This document shows, one piece after another, positions 56,350-64,000 of a stretch of DNA of 64,000 bases. The DNA is taken from assembly GCA_934045905.1 (NCBI GenBank), contig OW203764.1, positions 32,281,629 to 32,345,628 of the forward strand. Direction: 5' to 3'. The first letter of the stretch is position 1, and every line of letters begins with the position of its first letter. The notes below the pieces were generated by a model. It did no database searches and had not been told where the DNA came from. It saw only the letters and a list, made by a program, of their open reading frames with translations. This DNA is from Leuctra nigra. Taxonomy: Eukaryota > Arthropoda > Insecta > Plecoptera > Leuctridae. A program made the position numbers and the translations under genes.

Positions 56350-57597
56350 CGTGTTGCAGGTGTTGACGTCATGTTCTACACGCCTGACTCGTGCGTGTTG
56401 CGTGTTGCAGGTGTTGACGTCATGTTCTACACGCCTGACTCGTGCGTGTTGCGTGTTGCAGGTGTTGACGTCATGTTCTACACGCCTGACTCGTGCGTGT
56501 TGCGTGTTGCAGGTTTTGACGTCATGTTCTACACGCCTGACTCGTGCGTGTTGCGTGTTGCAGGTGTTGACGTCATGTTCTACACGCCTGACTCGTGCGT
56601 GTTGCGTGTTGCAGGTGTTGACGTCATGTTCTACACGCCTGACTCGTGCGTGTTGCGTGTTGCAGGTGTTGACGTCATGTTCTACACGCCTGACTCGTGC
56701 GTGTTGCGTGTTGCAGGTGTTGACGTCATGTTCTACACGCCTGACTGGTGCGTGTTGCGTGTTGCAGGTGTTGACGTCATGTTCTACACGCCTGACTCGT
56801 GCGTGTTGCGTGTTGCAGGTGTTGACGTCATGTCTACACGCCTGACTCGTGCGTGTTGCGTGTTGCAGGTGTTGACGTCATGTTCTACACGCCTGACTCG
56901 TGCGTGTTGCGTGTTGCAGGTGTTGACGTCATGTTCTACACGCCTGACTCGTGCGTGTTGCGTGTTGCAGGTGTTGACGTCATGTTCTACACGCCTGACT
57001 CGTGCGTGTTGCGTGTTGCAGGTGTTGACGTCATGTCTACACGCCTGACTCGTGCGTGTTGCGTGTTGCAGGAGTTGACGTCATGTTCTACACGCCTGAC
57101 TCGTGCGTGTTGCGTGTTGCAGGTGTTGACGTCATGTTCTACACGCCTGACTTGTGCGTGTTGCGTGTTGCAGGTGTTGACGTCATGTTCTACACGCCTG
57201 ACTCGTGCGTGTTGCGTGTTGCAGGTGTTGACGTCATGTTCTACACGCCTGACTCGTGCGTGTTGCGTGTTGCAGGTGTTGACGTCATGTTCTACACGCC
57301 TGACTCGTGCGTGTTGCGTGTTGCAGGTGTTGACGTCATGTCTACACGCCTGACTCGTGCGTGTTGCGTGTTGCAGGTGTTGACGTCATGTTCTACACGC
57401 CTGACTCGTGCGTGTTGCGTGTTGCAGGTGTTGACGTCATGTTCTACACGCCTGACTCGTGCGTGTTGCGTGTTGCAGGTGTTGACGTCATGTCTACACG
57501 CCTGACTCGTGCGTGTTGCGTGTTGCAGGAGTTGACGTCATGTTCTACACGCCTGACTCGTGCGTGTTGCGTGTTGCAGGTGTTGACGTCAGGCACG
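56350..57597 (+). repeat. 51-bp minisatellite no. 2, about 25 copies, spanning a 3-prime splice site
   Basis: The unit is GTGTTGCAGGTGTTGACGTC followed by ATGTTCTACACGCCTGACTC and GTGCGTGTTGC. About 25 GTTGACGTCA-type sites can be counted (one reads GGTTTTGACG, two GGAGTTGACG). Four units are 50 bp because one T is missing (ATGTCTACACG) near 56830, 57033, 57338 and 57490; two of these are followed directly by the GGAGTTG variant, which marks a duplicated block. The last unit runs without a break into the exon at 57580. TTGCAG|GTGTTGACGTCA in each unit copies that exon's acceptor and first bases. Confidence 0.95.
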
Positions 57598-57785
57598 AGG
57601 GTCATGACCCACCGCGTCTCCGAGCTGCCCTCGCTCAGCTTCCGCGAGCGCTTCGGCTTCACCACGACGCCGAGCGTCGCGACGCCGACGTCGGGCGCCC
57701 CGCTGCGCGTCACCATACACCTGGGGACGACGCCGGACAAGACGCCCGTGCCGCCGCCGCGGCGCCTCTCCACGAGATATGCGAG
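57580..57785 (+). CDS. Second gene, exon at the end of the minisatellite
   Basis: Acceptor GCGTGTTGCGTGTTGCAG, 68 codons plus two bases (AG), donor GTACGT at 57786. A GC-rich, clearly coding-like segment: RVSELPSLSFRERFGFTTTP, then a Pro/Thr-rich stretch ending PPPRRLSTRYA. The phase 0 start agrees with the exon at 42945-43006, and the final AG joins the single G that begins the exon at 61953 to make Arg. The first four codons (VLTS) come from the repeat unit. A nearer acceptor (GACGTCAG, exon from 57593) is in a different phase. The product is not recognised. Confidence 0.7.
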
Positions 57786-58589
57786 GTACGTCACTGTCCC
57801 GTCCTCGTTGCAAGTCGAAACAAGTTGTACGCGGGAAGCGAATCAAATCCCGAACACTGATCTCTATCTCTTCCCCTTCGTTGCGTGGATCCTTTTCAAG
57901 GTCATCACTAGGGCTAGGATGTTTATGACCTTTGAAACGTCCAAAAAGGCAGGCAAATATTACCTTAAAACTATTTAAAAAGTACCACAAATCCCGAAAA
58001 AGGACCAATGAAGTTTTATGTTATCTAATATTCTTGTATGAATGTGTCAATATATAAAGTGTCAATTTTTTATGGCGCATCCAAATGGTGGATGGAAATG
58101 TTATGAATTGTGGTCTAGACCAAAATTCCTAAAATGTTTGTAACTTGGAACATGCATTTCATATTATTTTCCCCAATAATCTTAAAAAAAGGACAAAAAG
58201 ACCTTAAAATACCAAGAAAAGTACTGAATTCATACAAATATGAGAAAAAGGCATTTTCAGGCAAAATGAAACACATATTTTTGAAATCAGGAACACATGA
58301 AACACATTTATATATCATTTTTAGACGCGTCAGAACAAAAACTTAAAAAAGGATATGTCCTAAACATCCTAGCCCTACTCATCACTTTATAAAAGCCTTT
58401 TACAAGATCTAAATAATTTCTAAAATACTTTGAATCAACTGTGTTATTACATTAGTCAATTAGTTAACTAGTCAACTTACTATAGTTGAAGCAACGATAT
58501 GATTAAAACTCATTAAAACTCACGGAGTATTCATAACATCTTTGGTTGAAAGGTACAGGGAAGTCCTAGGGAAGTCCAGAGGAGGTACT

Positions 58590-58627
58590 ACCATAGAATA
58601 ATAAAATGTGTTTTATTATTCTATGGT
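58590..58627. repeat. Micro-palindrome 1, 17-bp arms
   Basis: ACCATAGAATAATAAAA, a TGTG loop and the exact reverse complement. Nearly the same stem as the palindrome at 58797-58832. Confidence 0.9.
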
Positions 58628-58796
58628 ACTACTTTCGGGTGGCGCAAAAGAAAACACGATAGGTGAGACATCCCGTGACGAAATACTTCACACATCGGGC
58701 TGAAAATTGCACACAATGTAAACAACGCACTAAAGTTTAAAGTGTGAAATTTTCAAAAACATAACTTTTGTGGGGAAAAAGTTACAGTAGTTCGAA

Positions 58797-58832
58797 CATA
58801 GAATAATAAAGGTGTTTCTTTATTATTCTATG
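58797..58832. repeat. Micro-palindrome 2, 14-bp arms
   Basis: CATAGAATAATAAA, an 8-base loop (GGTGTTTC) and its reverse complement, bracketed by TTCGAA at 58791-58796 and 58835-58840. Confidence 0.9.
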
Positions 58833-59551
58833 GTTTCGAATTTGGTTGTTAAAAATCGATTATACGGACCTTAGGGCGCGTTCAGGAAACGTACATTGGT
58901 TGGACGCTGTTTATGCAAAACTACGCATGAGAACAAGCTGAAAATTTCATATTTTGTGGACAATATATTTCCATAATTGGTGTAAAAATGTCAATAAATT
59001 TGAATCAATGGAACGAAAGTTATGATACCTTGAAATTGAGCTTAAAAGCAGAATTTTCTTGATAATAAAACTTCGTTATCTCTGTTTCATGCGAATGTGA
59101 CTTACAGCGTTCTTTCCCTGTACCCTAAAGTTATTTACTTATTAGTGAATGAGTTACTATTTGGTAGAAATCAGCAAAGTTATTACGGCGATGACTTAAA
59201 AAATGTTGAATTAACTCGCATAGCATTGATGCACGTGTTCATCAGTGCTCGCGACACAGACAGTTGCGATTTGTCAGCGATTTGACGCCATCTTCCGTAT
59301 AGTTTTGATGCACGACAATCGCGCGACTCCGTCTCAACACCTTTTTCGTTGTTTTCCAGTGTTGGAAACTCACGAAACCGAAGAGTTTGCGAATGCAAAT
59401 GCTTCAGTTTCACGATTTTATCATTGTTAAACAATGAGTCATGCGATTGTCGTGCGACAAACGCGAAAAAGTTAGCTTCAATTCAATAAATCGCGCAAAA
59501 ACTAACTTAAGAGTCTACGATACTTGATGAAATCCATGTTTTATGAAGCAC

Positions 59552-59860
59552 AAAAAGGCGGCCCCTACTTTTTTCTAAACGGCTTTACCGATTGTCTTCA
59601 AATTTTCGCAGATTATAGATAAATAATAAATCTGTGCCTCTAGTGAGCCAAAAGTGTAATTTTTTGTTTAGAATTTTCAGGGCAGTGGTGCCAAAAAGAC
59701 TAATATATTGCCCATGTTAGCACTTCCTCAAAACGAGAAAAAACATTTTCTATAATTTTTTTGGATCACTAGAGGCACAGATTTACTCTTTATCTCTATG
59801 CTGTTAAATTTTGAAAACAATCGGTCAAGCCGTTAAGAAAAAGTAGGGGCCGCCTTTTTA
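59552..59860. mobile_element. About 309-bp fold-back element
   Basis: AAAAAGGCGGCCCCTACTTTTT at the left pairs with AAAAAGTAGGGGCCGCCTTTTT at the right. The arms continue for about 95 bp through AACGGCTT.ACCGATTGT and ATCTGTGCCTCTAGTGA. No coding capacity. Confidence 0.85.
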
Positions 59861-61109
59861 TGGTTTTTTGTGGTTTTCAATATTTGAATTAAAATAACTT
59901 ACTTCACAGCAGTATATGCAACATGCAACACACGATTAAATGTCACAAATGTCACGTACAACCCAGAGCTAATGCATTTTCATGCATTTCTAAGATTTTG
60001 TTCACATCGGAATCGAAATTTTCTGCGAGTCCTGTCGACTCTTAAGTAGTATTCTATATTCTATAGAGTAACTAAAGTAACTATACGAAACTAACTACAG
60101 AGGGCAGTAAAGTAGTTATTCACTGTTTTATCGAATTTTTGCTAGTTTATTATGTGGGCCTTCTTGTTTGAGGCTTACTTCAGATAATAGTGGTAGGAAC
60201 ACGATTCGCGTGCGATTTGCGCGATTTGAACGCGATTTATGGGAATCTTACCTTATATAGTCGTTCAAAATAATATTACCAAAAAATACGAATTATAACT
60301 TTTTGTTGGAAGGTTGAAACTGTGTTGAGCAGTAGCTAAATTAAATACGTTATATTATAATACGTAAAAATAAAATACGCAAAAATATTCAACAGAAAAA
60401 CAAGTTTATTCTATCTTATATACTATAGTGCGTAATTTTCATTGGCAAAACTCCCATTGTTTTTCAATAGTCTGTTAAATCGGCTGTTCAGTTTAACAGT
60501 AAGTAGTGGTCAGTATAGAAATGCCATTTGCCATGGTCAATATTGCAATTAAAGAAATTGTTTGTTCTGTGAAGCAATTGCAAGTTAAGAAATCTTCAAT
60601 TGAAGCTACGAAGTCTCTGTAAAACGCCAGTCATCTCTACTTTTCTAATTAGCTTTATAAACGACGCACAATGTCAGAGTTGTAAATATCTGTAAAAATA
60701 TGTTTACCATTTATAAGATTGTTTTTAGCTAACGACACAATTGGAATAACACGTACATTGAAAACGTAATTAGCAATGACGTCATATTAAAGTTATATCC
60801 CTCCAGGAGCATGCACCTGAAGTCAAATTCTAATTTACCTCTTTCTTATATCGCTTTCAAATTATCTGAATTGAGCCTTTCATTTTCTTGCCTCTGATCG
60901 TTAGTTAAATTGTTACATGGACAGAGGTGTGACATTTTCACGCTTGACTCTGAGTTTAATCAGCAATAAAAACATGCCAAAGTGTCCTATTAGAGTGATT
61001 ATGGAATGTAAATTGTCTAACAGAGATCGAACGGTGTTAATTAGAAACAGGCTGAAAGAGTTTACGCAACTCATGGTCCAGACTCCAGATGACTGGAAAT
61101 GTCTGCTGT

Positions 61110-61879
61110 AGAGACTCCTTCTATCTTTGTGATTCTTCTGTTGCTGTTTGTCTGTCTGTATTTGCCTGCACCGCCCACGGAAAACCGTTCAACCAACGAT
61201 CTGAATGTTGCGCACAATTGACAATAATGTCGTAAGAGCGGTCACGTGTATTTTTGGACAAGATCTTGTGATTGGTTGAAAATTGAAACTGAAACCGTTT
61301 GACCGATCAACATTAAAATTTGCATAGTCATAGCACCAACCAACATTTTAGGATTTTTTGAACATTTTTAGACCAATCTGTGGAGATCTTTCAAAAGATT
61401 TTTACCAAGATTTTATGGACGTTTTATTATTTTTTTGATTTGTCAAATGTATTCAAAGAAATGCAAAGAAAAAACTATCACTGCTCCTTTGTCCATTACA
61501 GGGTCTATTATATCCTATTATAATAGGCTCTAGGGTCTATTATAGAGCAGCAATTCTCGCACCAATATGAATTGCAGGGTACAGACAGGGAAAGAACGCT
61601 ATAAGTCATATTCGGATGAAACTGAGATAAACGAAGCTTTATGTTGAAACTTGTATCTATCCATACAAATCGATATTTTAATTGCGTTTTTCAAGACTTG
61701 GTTGGAATATTTTCTAATAACCGAGGGTATATTCTGAAAATCCATAAAAATAATTTGAAGATTACACATTAAACTATTTTTTTCAAAAATGGACTTATAG
61801 CGTTCTTTCCCTGTACCCTTCAATTCGTATGCAGTCCGAATGCTCGCTTATCAACGCGTTACACAGAGCGTTTTCCTAG
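61110..61879 (+). mobile_element. GAGCGAGC/ACGCGTT repeat-family copy just upstream of an exon
   Basis: From about CACCGCCCACGGAAAACCGT through the terminus GCTCGCTTATCAACGCGTTACACAGAGCGTTTTCCTAG. It holds a MITE at 61571-61822. Its end is 73 bp before the exon at 61953, so it must lie close to or include the branch point region of that intron. Confidence 0.72.
61571..61822. mobile_element. About 250-bp MITE with AGGGTACAG ends
   Basis: AGGGTACAGACAGGGAAAGAACGCTATAAGTC at the left and GACTTATAGCGTTCTTTCCCTGTACCCT at the right are inverted. A solitary right-type end, TTACAGCGTTCTTTCCCTGTACCCT, lies at about 59101-59125, so the family has another degraded copy. Confidence 0.75.
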
Positions 61880-61952
61880 TACATCACTCTTACATACATC
61901 TTCAACACCCACTCAAAACATCCAATCAGAATAAACGAGTCCACTATTTCAG

Positions 61953-62379
61953 GAGCTTCACGGATGATTTAAGCGCCGCGACGGCCGCCGAGCGTCGCGT
62001 AGGAGGGCGTCGTGTCCGTTTCGAGCTCCCTCCAAAAGCGCCGTCCCTGACAAGTGGCGCCACCGTCTTGAGCAACGGCAGCGCGACGAAACCCTCCTCG
62101 GTTCACGTCGCCGGCGTGGACAGTTGGCTACGCAGTCGCAACACCGTCGCCGAGTTGACGTCGCAGTCGAAGACGGCGGGAAGAGTTCACGACACGGGCA
62201 AGTATCGCAGAGGCACGCTGGCGCCGACATCGGCGGAGGTGGCGGCCACTCCCGGCGCTGGCGTCGTCCTCAAGGCGGCGAGGGACGCCGACGAGAAGGC
62301 GCTCAACGAGTACATCAGACTCGTCAAGCCGGGGAGCATCGCCGAGGAGGATGTCAACGCCGTCGACGGAGGCGGACGG
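61953..62379 (+). CDS. Second gene, large GC-rich exon with RVRF motif
   Basis: Acceptor CCACTATTTCAG, one base completing Arg, 142 codons, donor GTGAGT at 62380, phase 0. With the two earlier exons the model is 228 residues and continues beyond. Composition is basic and Ser/Ala/Thr-rich, low in hydrophobics, so largely disordered. RRVGGRRVRFELPPKAP contains RVRF, the RVxF-type docking sequence for protein phosphatase 1; this is a short motif and only suggestive. A more ordered stretch follows near the end: DADEKALNEYIRLVKPGSIAEEDV. There is no recognised domain. No further exon was found in the last 1.6 kb, so the 3-prime end lies outside the window. Confidence 0.72.
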
Positions 62380-62512
62380 GTGAGTGCGACGAGGAATTAT
62401 TTTTTAATTGAGATTATTGTTCGAGTTATGTTCGACGCCATCGTGTGGAAGTCTGCCAGGAATTCTCTCCGTCACCCTCTTACATATTTGGCCGAGGTGC
62501 AAGTTTAGTAAA

Positions 62513-62947
62513 ATGAACGGTTCCGATGATTTGGGTTTCGAAGACAGTGATCGAGATGAGACGAAGGAATGGAACCAGTTTGTCTCTCAGCGAGACGTCG
62601 GCGTTGTTGACTTAATCATTGTAAACGCGGTCCAGTTTGACAGTGATCTGGGACAGAGGCGAGAATACTTTGTATACTTTTGTTTTAACATCGACGGGGG
62701 TTTTCATTGTTTTAAAACTAAATGCGTGTTACTGGCGCGAAAAGACGGCTCTGGAAAGTATCACAGAGTTCTGTTCTCACTTTCAGCAATCATTCTAATA
62801 CGCGCAAACAATCATTCAAAAACTTCGACTAATTTGCGTCATTCTGCAATAATGCTAAATCGAGGGGGAATGAAATATAGCATACCTTTTGACTCTCAAA
62901 ATAGACTAAAAATTGTGGGCACAAACGTGTGCTCTTTCAATTTTTAA
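62513..62947 (+). CDS. 144-codon open frame, unrecognised (possible small gene)
   Basis: ATG at 62513 (the frame is open from 62408) to TAA at 62945-62947. Acidic start (SDDLGFEDSDRDETKEW), then a mixed hydrophobic/polar sequence with VVDLIIVNAVQFDSDLGQR, FVYFCFNIDGGFHCF and a basic C-terminal half. Length is unusual for chance in this AT-rich window, and the composition looks protein-like, but no family is recognised. It lies downstream of the 62379 donor on the same strand. It may be an intronic single-exon gene, a transposon remnant or chance. Confidence 0.35.
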   Translation: MNGSDDLGFEDSDRDETKEWNQFVSQRDVGVVDLIIVNAVQFDSDLGQRREYFVYFCFNIDGGFHCFKTKCVLLARKDGSGKYHRVLFSLSAIILIRANNHSKTSTNLRHSAIMLNRGGMKYSIPFDSQNRLKIVGTNVCSFNF

Positions 62948-64000
62948 GCATCGATTGGAGCATTATTTTTAGTTGTTGCTTCACAAGGCTAATCGTGTGT
63001 GTAAAATAAAAGAAATCGGCTCTACGAGTGACGGCAAATTGATGATGAGTGATGAAGAACAGGTGCTGAGGGAGGACTTGGCTGCGTGAGACTACCGCCC
63101 CTTGCTGTAGATAAATACGTACTTTTCACATCAACTGAGGTGATGCAACTGAAAGACAAATAATATTCAGATGCGCACGTAGGAAGTAGCGCAGAGTTCA
63201 TAGCACATTAGTTGAATTACAACACTTTGGGGTTATGTAAGCCCGAAGCATAATTTTAGCGTCAAAAAATTTATAATGTAAAATTAATTGCGTAATTTTA
63301 TTGTTTTGAGATCCGACTTATATGAAAAAGATTTGTTTTTCGATTCGGAAGATATTTACATCTTATCTTACCTTTAGAAATTAATAGGTACTTGAAATTC
63401 AGCTGAAAGGAACCATTGAGATTCAAGTTATAAGAATTCCTTCGTGTGAACAACAACAAAAAATAGTAATTAAATGTATAGATATAGAATGAACTGATTT
63501 TTTTATCTTCACCGCAAGAGAAGGGTAATAATCTACATAAAAGGGTCCAGAGACTATAGAAGTTGTGAAAAGTCCTCTTGGCAGTCAGATGAACATAATC
63601 GTTCAGTTTTCTTGCTTTTTAACAAGTGCTGAATAGGGCATTTTAAGTAGATTCTTCTCGCGTGATCACATCTGATAGATGTGAAGAACCCATTTATGTA
63701 ACTGTCATTAAAAAGGAGTGTAGGATTGAGATAAACTCTTCACACATTTTCAATTAATTCCATTTTCCACTTGCGTTTCCATCGATGTACACGGCGCGCT
63801 CTTTTCGAAATCGACGTCTTGACGATGCAATCCCATCGATCTTACTATGATAATCTCGGGTTTTATAATCATAGGAAAGCCCAAGCCCAACCGTATTTAT
63901 CTCCGGGCCTATATTTATCTTACACAGGCGCGTAGGAAGGGGGGGGGAGTGGGGGTCAATGACCCCCCACCTTTTCATCTTGACACCCCCAGATATAACC
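62948..64000. other. No gene recognised; start of a poly-G repeat at the edge
   Basis: AT-rich to about 63920, then GGCGCGTAGGAAGGGGGGGG and a CCCCCCACC stretch, resembling the left end of the poly-G/C repeats; the window ends inside it. Confidence 0.45.

Larger units (their letters stand above)
57786..61952 (+). other. Intron of the second gene, 4.2 kb
   Basis: AT-rich, with two small palindromes, a 309-bp fold-back element, a MITE and a repeat-family copy listed separately. The GTACGT donor and TATTTCAG acceptor bound it. Confidence 0.65.

Noticed and set aside
56345..57505. Long overlapping repeat-protein frames in the second minisatellite
   Set aside because: A repeat artefact; each frame switches at the 50-bp units. 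Only the final unit abutting the 57580 exon is treated as possibly coding.
55743..57597. CRISPR-like array
   Set aside because: Direct tandem units without unique spacers, in a eukaryotic gene context; they are minisatellites.

Overview
This is a eukaryotic (animal) genomic window. It is AT-rich and intron-rich, crowded with small transposable elements and minisatellites, and it has one 200-base assembly gap. Only two multi-exon genes are supported, both on the + strand. Coding exons stand out as GC-rich islands with consensus splice sites and matching reading-frame phases. Low-complexity stretches built on GTAGGTA/TACCTAC, tRNA-derived SINEs, hAT and TA-target elements and poly-G-bearing repeats fit an invertebrate, perhaps an arthropod. 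The species cannot be named from the sequence.

Left part, 1-12.5 kb: no gene seen. It holds a 34-bp minisatellite (3.7-3.9 kb), a 627-bp fold-back element split by a 763-bp hAT-like element with exact 8-bp target duplications (4.0-5.4 kb), a fragment of a dispersed '3-prime ACGCGTT / GAGCGAGC' family (5.5 kb), poly-G/poly-C elements and several MITEs.

Centre-left, 12.5-26.6 kb: a complete membrane-palmitoylated-protein (MAGUK p55) gene most like MPP7. Ten coding exons (13660-25430) join without a frame break into 597 codons: L27-L27-PDZ-SH3-HOOK-guanylate-kinase-like. A likely noncoding first exon lies at about 12.56-12.70 kb, and the 3-prime UTR probably runs to an AATAAA near 26.59 kb. Introns carry a SINE with an 8-bp target duplication, MITEs, a pogo-like TA-flanked element and a hAT-like element.

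Centre and right, 26.6-64 kb: mostly repeats, plus a second, unrecognised gene. Its proposed parts are a CpG-rich possible first exon near 29.5 kb, a start exon at 42945-43006, an exon at 57580-57785 and a large exon at 61953-62379. The phases join exactly and give 228 residues before the model runs on past the last donor. The protein is basic, Ser/Thr/Pro/Ala-rich and has an RVRF motif that fits a protein phosphatase 1 docking site.

The most unusual structure is a 25-copy, 51-bp minisatellite (56350-57597) whose unit contains the 3-prime splice site and first bases of the 57580 exon, so each copy is a potential decoy acceptor. A second, unrelated 51-bp array lies just upstream, and a 30-bp array lies at 49.7-50.2 kb. 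A 5-prime-truncated LINE with a 19-bp target duplication (46846-47482) encodes an RT C-terminal tail followed by a SAP-like segment.
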